Counted from the first letter of the stretch, positions 1 through 10,500 are shown. The stretch is 49,308 nucleotides of DNA from Nymphaea colorata (GCF_008831285.2 NW_022204594.1:1-49308); one strand, 5' to 3'. Program-made: numbers and translations. Notes: generated by a model from the letters alone, not told the origin.

Positions 1-3000
1 CTTCTCCTCCACTCGTCCTCAAGGTATCTCCCTAGCCTACATCATCTCTCTTGGCGTCATCTACCTTTCAAACCCCAAGGTGAAGATCTGCATCGTCTTC
101 AGCCCTCTTGTCAACCGAAGGTCTCCCTCTTCCACTCGACCTTGTTTTCTGGTTTCTTCCTCTCCCCCTCGACCTAAGGATCACGGCCTAAGGATAGCAG
201 CAAGCTCCCGGTGCGGCGGCGTCTCCAACGGACCACGAAGAATACCCCACGAGCATTTTCTTGAAGCACGGTGCCTTCCTTCTCAACACAAAGAAGGTTG
301 TGAGGCTGTCTTCATCCCGGGAAGGCTGCAGCAACTTGGGCGACCTGGTAGCAGCAGCAAAAGACATCAAAGTAGCGCAAGAGAAAAAGGTTAGTACGAA
401 GAGAAAACAAGAAAAGTTAGTGAGCAACACGTTGCTGCGGTTTTGATCCTGAGTTCGGCTAGAAGATGGATTTCAATCCCTCGGTGTAAACCCGTGAGAT
501 TGAGCTCACATCCCGGCGGCTGAAAACAGAATTAAACCCTTGCTTACGCGTCTCAAGAACTCCTTGGCTTTCTTGAGTCTTTCCCTCACGCTACGCACGA
601 AGGTTCCCCACGAGCGTCCTCAAAAAAGGGCCTCTTTGGTTGCCTCCGTTTTTGGGCAAAACGGATGCACAAATCTAGCAAGCAAAAAGGGCTTGCAAAG
701 TGCATCAAAAGGCGTCAAAACAAAGAAAGAAATACAAAAAGAAGATGCCCCATCAAGAGGAATCAAACGGCTGAATTTGAGCTTCATCCGGCTACTCGTT
801 CTCGTGTTTTAGGCCCGGCCTGAACCCTGCAATTTCCGGTGAACTTTCTGTGATTCTGGCCAGACTTTGGCCCTTTTCCGACGTGGACTAATCTGCCCCT
901 GACCGTGGAACTGTTCAATAACAAGCTGAGGGTATTCTGGTCCATTGTTGGAGGAGCGCACTAGGGTAAATCACCCTAGCTGCCGGTGCAGCTCGCACCT
1001 TGCTTGGCCGCCGGTCTTCATTTGGTAAGTCCTATTCTTTCTCTTTTGTTTAATCCTAGCCCTTGAGTGAGCCACGTGTCAGCCATCCCCTTAGCCTCCC
1101 AGATTTACCTAGCCACCTGTCCCACTTGGTTGATTCGGTCCCAGCCGAGAATCATCCAAGACTCCATCGAATTCCCCCAAATCCGGTAAATCCCTCTCCT
1201 CGCAATCTCCTTACCAATTTTGTTGCCAATCTTGTAGTCAACCGAGTCTTCCTCTCATCTTAGCCATTGGTGTGCCACGTGTCGTCATCCCAGCCTGCAG
1301 CTCCTGCCACCTCACCAGCTAGTCCCTCCTTCCTTGTCGAGCAGCCTACCCACGCGTTTTCACCTTTTCCTCGCATAATCCCTCTACCGTTTTTGTTGAC
1401 TCTCACACGTATTTCCATTTTGGTGGAGTGTTGTGAGAACGCCACCTCCTCCTCTTCCCTATCCGAGCCTCTTCCTTTTTGTTAGCCCCAAGCCTCATCA
1501 CCAGGTCACCACTTCCTCTCGAGACCTTGGCCGCACACGTTTTTACCTTTCTCATCCCTTAGAGCCCTTGCCGATTTCGTAGAGGCCATCACACGTTTTC
1601 CTTTTGGAAGTGAGGTCTAGGAATTCGCCACCTCCTCCTTGCCCCAGCTCGTCTCCTCCATTTTGGTATCTTACCTTAGCTCCTTGCCACCTCGTGCTTA
1701 CCCCTCTTGACCCCACCTGAACCGAGCCAGCTTCTTCCTTCCACCTCGTTAACCAATTCCTTGTAGGTCCCACGGTTTACACTTGTCAACGTTGGAGTCA
1801 ACCTTGTTATCGCACTTTCCCCTTTCTTTTCCTCCACCGTCTTTAGTCCCTCTCGCATGGAGTTCTCCCCTTGCCACCTCATGCTCTTAACTTTAGTATT
1901 ATCCAGCGTGACCCCTTAGCCCCATCTTTCCCATTTTGCCTTGCTCGTCCCCTTTGAGTCCGTTGAGAAGAAGAGAAAGAGAATCGAGCAATAACGTTGA
2001 AGACTTACTTTTTTGGCAAAGGCCACGTGCCTCTCCCTACTCACGAATTTAGGGAGCAAGCCGAGCCAATTCCCTCCTTATTCATTAGGAAGGAGATTGG
2101 AATCATTTCCTAATTTGCTAGTCACTCTCTAGCAACTCTCTTAGCTCTCAATTCATTTTGGAATTGGGCGCCCCCTTCCCTCCTCACTCTAAGGAAGGAA
2201 ATCTCCACGCCAACCCGTGCCTTTGGCAATTGGTGTCCTTCTCATCTCCCTCTTTCTTAGTTAGGAAACCGCCACCTGGCTTCACTCCCCTTAGGAACCC
2301 TTGACCAGCCAAGTCAACCCTCACCAGCTAGGAAAGTCTTAGACGAGTCCACCATTCCGTCACCTTAGGTTAGTCCCAACCACGCCAAGCCATACTTCGT
2401 TTTGAGTAAGCCTTCAGCGCCAACCTAGTCAACCCCCCTAAGTCGACTTATCCCATTTTGGTAACCCGCGTCCTTGAGCCTCCTTTCCTCTTATTCTGGA
2501 AAGTAGCCCTTGGTCCTAAGGCAGCCAAGGTCAACGCTGCCTAAGTGATTCGGACCCACCTCTTGCACGGCTAGACCCAAGCCGCCACCTCTCTTCCGCA
2601 CCTTCTTCATTCCTTAGCGTCTTGACTTGATTCAAGTCAACCCAGCCGCATCTGAACCTAAGCCAGTCCTTAGTCCACCTTGTCCCAGCTGTCCCTAAGC
2701 CTTGACTTAGCTCACCTAAGCCACGACCTAGCCAGCCATCCATAGCCGGACCTCCCTCGTAGCTAGGTCTGCCCGAGCTCTCCTCCTTCCCGTAGTTAGG
2801 CTCTCCCGGGTTCTATACCGAACCCAGCCCTTCCGAAGGTCATCCCCACGCACAGCGGGACCCTTCCAGCTTCGGCACACCCCTTGCTGCCGTGCTCCCT
2901 TCACGGCCAGGCAGGCCTCTTCCAGCAGTAGCTTGTGACTTGCTGCTGTCCCTTGCTCATTTTCAGGAGGGCCGTATTCCAGCAACTCGTCCGGCATCCC

Positions 3001-3635
3001 TAGCCGGCCATTTGAAGACTTCCGGTGTAGCATCCACTTCATCGCGAGATCCAGTTCGCTGCCGACCTCAACCGGAGTCCTCCTCGTTTGTTGCTGCATT
3101 GCCCGAGGTTGGGGATTCACCTCGTGGCCTTCTTGCTGAAAGCCAAGATTAGCTTGGCCGGTAACGCCCTCTCACTCCCTTGTAGTTTCGCGGGTCGGGT
3201 GCATTTGCTTTCGTATTTGCTTGAGCCCGGCTTCGGCCTTGGTTGGTTCCAGCGGTACCTCGACGGCCCTTGGCCTAGACACGACCGCTAATCGACGAGC
3301 CTACCTAGGGTATTGGGTGTGGTTTGTTACGCGTAGTTATGGTTTGTGTGGTTTGTATGGTTTGATCTTGAGTGAGTTGCGAGAGCATTTCTGTATCGCA
3401 CACGGTTGTACGGCCTCACATCCCTAGTAGTTTTCTGTAGTAGGTTTTACTTTAGATAGGTTTTTGGGATTACCCTTCCATGTATTCACGTCCTATTGGG
3501 TTTGTGCCGGGGTCCTGTCCGGCCGGGTAGTTCCTTGTATTATTTGTTTAGGTTTTTGGTCTAGATTCCTCGAGGCGATCTTGGCAGTAGGACCTCGGCT
3601 CCTTGGGTCGGCCTGTTGGGGTCGGGATCCTAACA
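1..3635 (+). mobile_element. LTR-A, long terminal repeat, 5' end cut by window edge
   Basis: The left end lies about 430 bp inside the LTR, judged from alignment with LTR-I (34722-38610). It ends in CCTAACA, followed by AT and the PBS. The first part (1 to about 1640) follows the subtype of LTR-L (45361 on) and LTR-D, while the rest (about 1690 to 3635) follows LTR-C and LTR-H, so this copy is a mosaic. It carries a splice-donor-like GTAAGT at 1025-1030, CACGTG G-box cores at 1073, 1276 and 2024, and a near-perfect TTGACTTGA/TTCAAGTCAA dyad near 2622-2640. The stretch from about 1050 to 2900 is strongly pyrimidine rich. It holds no protein gene; short ORFs on both strands are low-complexity shadows. 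Confidence 0.9.
1025..1030 (+). promoter_or_regulatory. Splice-donor-like GTAAGT in the LTR, kept in every copy
   Basis: The context TTCATTTG|GTAAGT is followed by a T-rich stretch, a good plant 5' splice site. The same hexamer sits at the same LTR position at 8734, 13161, 28420, 36172 and 46342 on the plus strand, and at 18374-18379 and 43487-43492 on the minus strand. If used, exon 1 would be about 1.1 kb of LTR leader, and the intron would run through the rest of the LTR, the PBS and the leader to an acceptor near the ORF (for example 4633-4634). Splicing itself is inferred. Confidence 0.45.
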
Positions 3636-3637
3636 AT

Positions 3638-3650
3638 TGGTATCAGAGCC
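3638..3650 (+). other. Primer binding site, initiator Met tRNA
   Basis: TGGTATCAGAGCC lies two bases (AT) after the LTR terminal CTAACA. It is the usual complement of the 3' end of plant initiator Met tRNA, used by many Ty3/gypsy and Ty1/copia elements. Equivalent sites lie at 11350, 20667, 31032 and 38613 (plus) and 40870-40882 (minus). Confidence 0.93.
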
Positions 3651-3776
3651 ACCTTGGGGTTTAAAGTTGAAGAGACAGCGACAGATTTCAAAAGTTAGTA
3701 CTTTCAACGGAGTAGACGTCGCGGTTTCCAGCTATTATTTGGACGGCTTCTTGTGGAGTAGTCGCCAACAACCGAC

Positions 3777-3807
3777 TGATACCAATCTAACAATTGGTAT
3801 CAGAGCC
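3777..3807 (+). repeat. Second PBS copy with a 10-bp inverted PBS arm
   Basis: About 155 bp after the first PBS, the LTR end plus PBS is repeated (CTAACA, then ATTGGTATCAGAGCC). It is preceded by its own reverse complement, TGATACCAAT, giving a 10-bp stem around the hexamer CTAACA. The corresponding second PBS in other copies (about 20818, 31188, 38765) has decayed to GGTGTCAGAGC-like or AGTGTCAGAGCC forms. In the variant at 11350 the leader goes straight from the first PBS into the sequence that here follows the second PBS, so the stretch of about 155 bp looks like an insertion or template-switch product. Confidence 0.7.
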
Positions 3808-4129
3808 GTCTTGAGGTTTCCATCTGGACTCTACACGCGCTTGGCATAGAAGATTCAGCATTCGAAGGCAGTAGAAGACAGAGTTTCCAGCTTTTTGATT
3901 TCAGCAGATTTCAGGATTTTGTTTTCAGACTTAGGCGAACTGCGGTTTTCTGGTCTGTAACAGACAGCGTCAGTGTATCAGCGATTTCAGGTGGCAAACG
4001 AAGTCGGTTTTGACTGAAATTTGGTGGACGGACTCATAATCATATGTGCTACAAAAGTTGTTTAGGGCATCAGAAGAGATTCTGCCCTTTACCCGACGTT
4101 TTTGGCCCTGCAACGTGCTCAAACCTGAA

Positions 4130-4146
4130 CGGACAGAACCTGTCCG
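4130..4146 (+). other. Leader dyad CGGACAG-AAC-CTGTCCG
   Basis: A perfect 7-bp stem with a 3-nt loop in the leader RNA. The same 17 bases occur at 21160-21176, 31525-31541 and 39105-39121, although nearby positions differ between copies. The role is unknown. Confidence 0.55.
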
Positions 4147-4373
4147 CGGAGCAGTTTGGCCAGAAGATTGCGCAGTTTCAGAGACTTCCCGAGGTCAAAA
4201 CGAGCTGAAATTTTCAGCATAGTCAGATAATTATATCCTCTTAGTGCTGACAAAGTTGAAGTCAAAACTCCAGCATTTGATATTTCTGTGAGTAAGTCAT
4301 TTGGCTGCCTAAAAACAGTCTGGACTAAGGGTGTGCACACCGCATCATCCTAGGGTACTTGAGCTCGAAGTTG

Positions 4374-4401
4374 CTGTCGAGGCATCAGGCGGATGCGACA
4401 G
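4374..4401 (+). ncRNA. Leader hairpin HP1 (copy 1)
   Basis: The order is an outer stem CTGTC/GACAG, a 5' bulge GAG, an inner stem GCATC/GATGC and the loop AGGCG. It is the partner of HP2, 41 nt downstream, which has the same layout and loop but different inner base pairs. It is a cis-acting RNA structure candidate, not a separate RNA gene. Confidence 0.6.
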
Positions 4402-4442
4402 TTAGGCCTCCCATTTTAAGGCCCAGCTGAGAGCGAAAGATA

Positions 4443-4472
4443 GTCATCGAGGTGCCAGGCGGGCACGGTGAC
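4443..4472 (+). ncRNA. Leader hairpin HP2 (copy 1)
   Basis: The order is an outer stem GTCATC/GGTGAC (one U-G wobble), a bulge GAG, an inner stem GTGCC/GGCAC and the loop AGGCG. Compared with HP1, three of five inner pairs are changed on both sides, so pairing is kept while sequence is not. Confidence 0.6.
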
Positions 4473-4659
4473 AGGCGGAACTAGTTTCCTCCTCCCTTAG
4501 CGCACGCAGGGCAGAAGTGTGGCTGATAGACAACGGGCAGAACAGCGGATTACGGTGGTTCTTCGCAGCAGCATAGGATTTTTACTTTAAGAGTGGCAGT
4601 GTGACAGGCAGTAGCGTAGGATTTGATTTGGCAGTTTGCTTGATAGTATAGAAGACGGA

Positions 4660-7186
4660 ATGAGGTGCTCATCTCGTAGACCAAATATGGACATACTCCG
4701 TAGCACCTCCGAAAATGGCGTTTGCATCCGGAAGGATACGTTGATCCATGGACATACTTGGGACCAAGGCCCAAAGTGGACTTATATCCAAGTAGGTAGT
4801 AATCCCGATTGCAACTTAAGGATCCGACACCCCAGTTTACAAGGGCGTCGTTTTGAGTTAGCCATCAATAAGGATACCCAAGAAGTGTGGATCACCAAAA
4901 CCACTTACCCGGGTAGACTTCTTGTGGCTGGACACGAAGTGAAATATCAAGTTTGGGCGCCAATCTACCGTGGAGATGTTATCGAAGTTGGTTTCTCAAG
5001 TCTTTGCTTTGTGCTAGAAGAAAGACTCTCACCTGTGGCTGAAACGATGAAGAAGAGCAAAGCACAAGGCCTCTTACAAGGGACGAAGTGCTCAAAAAGA
5101 TTAATGAGATGCTCGACAGGATGGATCACAGAGAGTCGATCAGAAATAAGAAAACAACCAGCGATAATAGACGGACTGAGCTTGCTACAGAGTCCGATAT
5201 TGAAACGGAATCAAATTTGTCTAGTGAGGATGAAAAGTCCTCCCCTTCTCCAAAGACGCCTAAGAGAATAGCACCAAAAGAGAATAAGCCAGAGAGCGTA
5301 GAAGAAACTTCGTCTGAAGCCGAAGATGGTAGTAGCACGGATTCTTCAAGTGATGAAGAAATAGAGTTGCCAAGTCGTGGGTGTGCCAATCCAAACACCC
5401 TCGAGCCTTCAGATCGTGCAAAAATTGAAATTTCAGAAAAAGGGATACTTGGAGCCCCTCCTAACGTCATCCCTAATAGCAGCACTAGTATCGCACCAAG
5501 AGATACTAAAGGCATCCTTGGCCCAGCCAAGACAATCTGTGCTACACAGCCTTTAGAACGGGTCCAATCTAGAACATCAAATGGGAACCAAAGGCCCAAC
5601 CAGCAGAACGAGTCGGCAAGACGAAGGGACACAAGGCACTCCAATGGCATTTACGTAGGATTACTTCCCCTACCTACCCAGACGTCAGAACAAATAAGGG
5701 AAAGTAATGGTGCGTGTCCAAACTCGAATGATGGAAGCTCATCTAGCCTAACACGAGCAGAAAGAAGGGCGACCCCTCTTGAAGGACTAACGCCTGAGGC
5801 AAGTCCTAAGACAAGGCATAATGAAGAAGATCTCTTCGCCCCCGCTTCACCTTTTAGATGGGCAGATGAGCCATGGAATCAAGAAACCCGTGAGCAAACA
5901 GAGATAGAAACCATGGAGCAGCCAGCCACGGGCAGCAAAGGGTTGTTACCACCTCCTAGAATCCTTATGAACCAACCTAAGGAGGGTGGTATGGATCACG
6001 AGTTCTTTGAGTCTCCCAAAAGTGCACGTATGAAACTCCAACAAGGGGCGACTCAAGAATTGGCAAGCCTAAACGCCAAGCTAAATAGAGCCCAAGGCAA
6101 GAGACCCTCTCTTGTTCAGTGCCAAGAAGGAAAAGAGGTAGTTGCTGCCTCTAAGAGAAACAAAAAGGGTTCTAAACCCGGTGTAAGCAACGAACCAAAC
6201 CGCTTAACATCCGGGAGCAATTTGAAGAAGAGCTCCTAGCGGAAATAGACGGAATCCTCCCCAAGTCTGAAGAGGAAAGCGAGAATGTTGTTGAGGAACG
6301 TCATGGCCTTAAGATGACAGATATAGGAGCAGCCAGTGAGCAGTACACCGTGACCACCTTAGCCTCTTCCCAGCATCAAATACAGTCGGCAACATAATTT
6401 ACCTACTCTGGGCAATTACATTGAAAAACTCTACCCAGAGCATTGGAGAGCATACCAATTTCAGACTCTCCAAACTGTAGTCGGGAATTGAGGGACCCTC
6501 ATAACTCCCTTAATCCAAACATGTCAGGCTTATTACTAGGCCCCGACTATAGTAAGCGCGCAGCAGAAGCGCAGTGGCCTGTCCTAGTGAGCAGCAACAC
6601 TTGGCAATCGCAAAAACACGGGCAGACCACCACACAGAAGAAGAGCGTAAGCGGAAGCAAACAGCTGCAAGGGCAGCAAAGGCTTCACATCGGGCAGCTG
6701 CCTAGAGATTACGGCCCCGAACGGATACATCAAGAAACGAGTAAGACAACTCGGGTCTTCACTCGGAATTTCAAGAAAGGGCCGAGAGGAAGTTTCCTCA
6801 ACCAGAGGAACTCCTTAGAAGTACTACCCCGGGACTATGGACCAAAAGAAAAATTTATGTGGGTAGCACGTGGAACTCAGACCCATTCGGAAAAAGGTAA
6901 AGCAAGAGCTTGGGGACAAGCTCATTTTAAGCAGGGTGGATCTGTTACGAGCCAAAAATCCAGCCATCTTGTAAGGGCTGAACCAAGGACCAAGCTGGGT
7001 CCAACTAGGCTCGTAAGGGCTGGACGTGAGTCCAGCAAGGTATCTAGGCCAGCTTCAGAGGAATACTTACAGCTTGGAGTTCTTGCAGTGGGCGGAGCAG
7101 GCGGAGCAACAACGGCCAAGCGTGAGCGAAATTGGATTAAACCTCAAGGTGGCTTTGATGCGTTTTTAGGACTTTCCCGAACTTGA
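4660..7186 (+). pseudogene. FHA-like / acidic-basic retroelement ORF, copy 1, frameshifted
   Basis: The first ATG (4660) lies 26 nt after an acceptor-like TTTGGCAG (4627-4634). The N-terminal 120 or so residues resemble a forkhead-associated fold: a GSNPDCNL strand, then GRR in place of the usual conserved His, then a typical GDVIEVG turn. A net deletion of about 37 nt near 5040-5065 shifts the frame; the reading resumes at 5088-6239 with the acidic Ser/Glu stretch and basic middle. A one-base loss near 6180 (compare 25858) breaks it again, and a further lesion lies near 6390. The C-terminal part is open from 6443 to 7186 and ends in the GLSRT tail. The product would be a single long non-Gag-Pol protein of unknown role. 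Confidence 0.75.
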
Positions 7187-7250
7187 ACGGTCTAACCTAT
7201 AGTCGAGTCCTAATCCGAGTTCGCACGAGGTAGTCTAGGTCGAACCTAGG

Positions 7251-7261
7251 CAAAAGGGGGT
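7251..7261 (+). other. Polypurine tract before LTR-B
   Basis: CAAAAGGGGGT sits directly before the LTR start TGAGCC, the expected site for plus-strand primer formation. The same tract precedes LTR-C (about 11695-11705), LTR-H (26937-26946) and LTR-I (34711-34721), and its complement follows LTR-K (44961-44971). Confidence 0.85.
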
Positions 7262-7368
7262 TGAGCCGGTCCATGCTCAACCATGCGCCCAAGCAAGTGG
7301 ATCCAAATGATCCACGGACCATTTTATTTGGACGAATAGCCTTCATTAGGATTGAGTTATTGGAGCTC

Positions 7369-7490
7369 ATTTTTGGATCCCATGGAGTTCCGTTTTTGGA
7401 CCCCATTGAGTTCCGTTTTTGGATCCCATGGAGCTCCGTTTTTGGATTTCATTTGAGTTCCGTTTTTGGATCCATTTGAGTCCGTTTTTG
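7369..7490 (+). repeat. LTR tandem repeat block, 23-24 bp period, about 5 units
   Basis: Units read TTTTTGGAYCCCATKGAGYTCCG with small changes. Copies in other LTRs: 11813-11910 (4 units), 27053-27173 (5 units), 34829-34930 (4 units), and 44732-44862 on the minus strand (5 units). Unit number varies between copies. The block ends about 50-60 bp upstream of the possible TATA box, so an enhancer role is possible but unproven. Confidence 0.85.
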
Positions 7491-7505
7491 ATTTGTTTCT
7501 TTAGT

Positions 7506-7550
7506 GAACCGGTTCGGAATGTGAACCGAGTTGCTTAGGCTATTATTTAA
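7506..7550 (+). promoter_or_regulatory. Possible LTR core promoter
   Basis: A perfect palindrome GAACCGGTTC (7506-7515) is followed by TATTTAA at 7544-7550. The same pair occurs in LTR-C, LTR-H, LTR-I and LTR-K about 250-290 bp from the LTR start. A start site near 7575-7590 would give the element its RNA 5' end. No expression evidence is available. Confidence 0.35.
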
Positions 7551-10500
7551 GTCATTGAATTCATGTAAATGTTATGCTTTTGAATAATGAAAATGTATTG
7601 AAGGAATTGTTGGGCGGAAAGCCCTTTCTCTCTCTCGTACTCCCCTTGGCTCACCCCTCTCCCGCGGTGGTCTCCCTTCTTTCCTTGGCGTCCCTCCTCA
7701 CCCATGGCGCAGCCTCTTCTCTCCCACTCGTCCTCAAGGATTCTCCAAGCCCTAGCGTCATCCTCCATGGCGTCCTCTTCATTCCAGCCCCTTAGGTGAA
7801 GGACGGCATCCCTTTACCCTCTATCCAGCCGAAGGTCTTGTCTCCCCTACCTTAATTTCTGTTTTCTTCCTCTTCCCCTCGACCTAAGGATCACGGCCAA
7901 AGGAAAGCAGCAAGCTCCGGCGCGCGGCGTCTCCAACGGACCACGAAGAATACCCCATGAGCATTTTCTTGAAGCACGGTGCCTTTCTTCTCAAACACAA
8001 AGAAGGTTGTGAGGCTGTCTTCATCCCGGGAAGGCTGCAGCAACTTGGGCGACCTGGTAGCAGCAGCAAAAGACATCAAAAGTAGCGCAAGAGATTAAGG
8101 TTAGTACGTAGAGAAAACAAGAAGAGTTGGTGAGCAACACGTTGCTCGGATTTGTTATTGTGTTCGGCTAGAAGGAGGATTTCACTCCCTCGGTGTACAC
8201 CCGAGAGTTTGAGCTCTCATCCCACGGCTGAAAACAACACCAAATTCTTTCTTACGCGTCTCAAGAACTCCTTGGCATTCTTGAAGTTCTTCCCCTCACG
8301 CTACGCACGAAGGTCTCCAAAGAGCGTCCTCAGAAGAGCGCTTTGGTTGCCTCCGTTTTTGAGCAAAACGGATGCACAAATCCAGCAAGCAAAAGGCTTG
8401 CATAAGTGCATCAAAAGGGCGTCAAATTAAAGAGAAAAGTGCTTAGAAGAAGTCGCCCAATCAAGAGGAATCAAATGGCGTAAATTGAGCTTCATTCGGA
8501 CCGCAAATCGCATGTTCTAGGCTCGGCCTGAATTCTGCAACTCCGGTGAACATCTAGGTGATTCCGGCCAGATTTTGGCCAATTCCGGCATGGTCCATAT
8601 TACCCCTGATCGTGGAAGGAGTCAGCTTCAGTTTGAGTGTATTCTGGTCCATTCTTTGGAGGAGCGCACTAGGGCGTTCAACCCTAGCCGTCGGTGCTAG
8701 CTCGCACCTTCCTTGGCCGCCGGTCTTCATTTGGTAAGTCCTATTCTTTCTCTCTTTTGTTTAATCCTAGCCCTTGAGTGAGCCACGTGTCAGCCATCCC
8801 CTTAGCCTCCCAGATTTACCTAGCCACCTGTCCCACTTGGCTGATTTCGTCCCAGCCGAGAATCTATCCATAGCCCACCGAATTCCATTAATCTAGCGAG
8901 ATCTCCCATCCTCGTCAATCTATTCCGTTTTTAACTCCCTCTTCTAGTCAATCCTTGGTCGTCTTTAATCTTAACCATTGGTGTCGCCACGTGTCCTAAT
9001 CCTAGCTTACCTCCCCTGCCACCTCACCAGCTGGTCCCTCCTCCCTCGAGTCAGCCTGGCCCACACGGTTTGCCTTTCCCCCATCGTCTAATACCTCTAC
9101 CGTTTTTGTTGACTTTCACGCATCTTCCCCTTTTGGTGAAACTGTGAGAGTGTGCCACCTCCTCCTTCCCCAAAGCAGGTCCCTACCATTAGGCCAGACC
9201 AGTTCCATCTCCATCTGCCACCTCCACATCCAGCCCTTGCCTTGGCCCCACAAGATCCCCTTTCCCTCGTCTAGCCTTACCGAATCCCTTAGCATCCTCA
9301 CGCGGTTTCCCAACTTGGAAGGGAAGTCACACGAGAGTGCCACCTCCTACTTGCCCAAATCCCTCTCCTCTCTCTACGCAAGTCAGCCCTCTCGTCTTCA
9401 CCTTAGCTCCTCTCCACCTCACCTTCCCTAATCATTACCCACCTGAACCGAGCCAGCTTCCTCCTTCTCGCAAGCCCTTCCTCTTGGTAGGACCCACACG
9501 TTGCCACTTGTCACGTTTTGGAAACCACCAAGCTTCGTACTTTCCCTTCCCTTTACCCCACCGTCTCTAGCCCCTCTCACATGGAGACTTCCCCTCTCGC
9601 CACCTCGTGCTTCTTCCTTTAGTAATAACCAGCCTTACTCTTTAGCCCTTGCCTTTTCCATCCCTTACCTAGTTCACCCCTTGTGTCCGTTGCAAAGGAG
9701 AAGAAGGAGTCCCCACGTGCCTAACGTTGAAGTCTTACCTTTTTGGCATTAGCCACGTGCCCTCCCCTTTTCTACGAGCTAGGAAAGGAACTTAACGCCA
9801 ATTCAATCCTTATACCTTAGGAAAGAATTGGAATCCCTTCCTTATTCGCTAGTCTCTCTCTAGCGATCCTCTTAGCTCTAATTTCCATTTTGGAATTAGA
9901 CGCCCTTTTCCTCCTCTACCGAAGGAAGGAAATCTCCACGCCACCCTTGCCTCTTGGTAAGTGGCGTCCTCACATCTCCCTCTTTCTTAGTTAGGAAGTC
10001 GCCACCTGGCCTCACAACACCCCTTAGGAGCCCACGACCCACTCGTGTCAATCTTCACTAGTTAGGTAAGCCAGCACCGTATCCTCCCTTGCTCTCCTCT
10101 AGTCAAGCCTTGACGCATCACTCCCTAGTTAACCTCTCTAGGTCGACCTCACCTACTTGGGCAACCTAATCCCCTTGAGCCTCCATTCCTCTTATTTAGG
10201 AAAGTAGCCTAGGTCCTAAGGCAGCCAATGTCAACGCTGCCTAAGTGATTTGGACCCACCTCTTGCACGGCTAGACCCAAGCCGCCACCTCCCTTCCGCA
10301 CCTTCCTCATTCCTTAGCGTCTTGACTTGATTCAAGTCAACCCTACCGCATCTGAACCTAAGCCAGTCCTTAGTCCACCTTGTCCTTGCTAACCTTCAGC
10401 CTTGACCTAGCTCACCTAAGCCACGACCTAGCCAGCCATCCATAGTCGGACCTCCCTCGTAGCTAGGTCTGCCCGAGCTCTAGACCGAGCTCTTCTCCTT

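Larger units (their letters stand above)
3636..7261 (+). mobile_element. Internal region 1 of the non-autonomous LTR retrotransposon
   Basis: It is bounded by the PBS after LTR-A and the PPT before LTR-B. It contains about 1 kb of leader (3636-4659) with a second PBS-like copy, a dyad at 4130-4146 and twin hairpins at 4374-4401 and 4443-4472, then the broken FHA-like ORF. No polymerase, protease or integrase motifs are visible in any frame. The flanking LTRs A and B are of different subtypes, so they are probably not the original pair of one insertion; exchange between LTRs is likely. Confidence 0.85.

Noticed and set aside
3638-3650. Integrated caulimovirus (they also use initiator Met tRNA)
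   Set aside because: True LTRs and a polypurine tract flank the unit, and no movement protein, coat protein or reverse transcriptase is visible.
3636-7261. Reverse transcriptase, integrase, protease or zinc-knuckle motifs
   Set aside because: I looked for YxDD, DDE-type, DTG/DSG with flanks and CCHC patterns in all long frames of every internal region and found none.
7369-7490. CRISPR-like array
   Set aside because: The 23-24 bp units are directly adjacent with no unique spacers, in a plant LTR.
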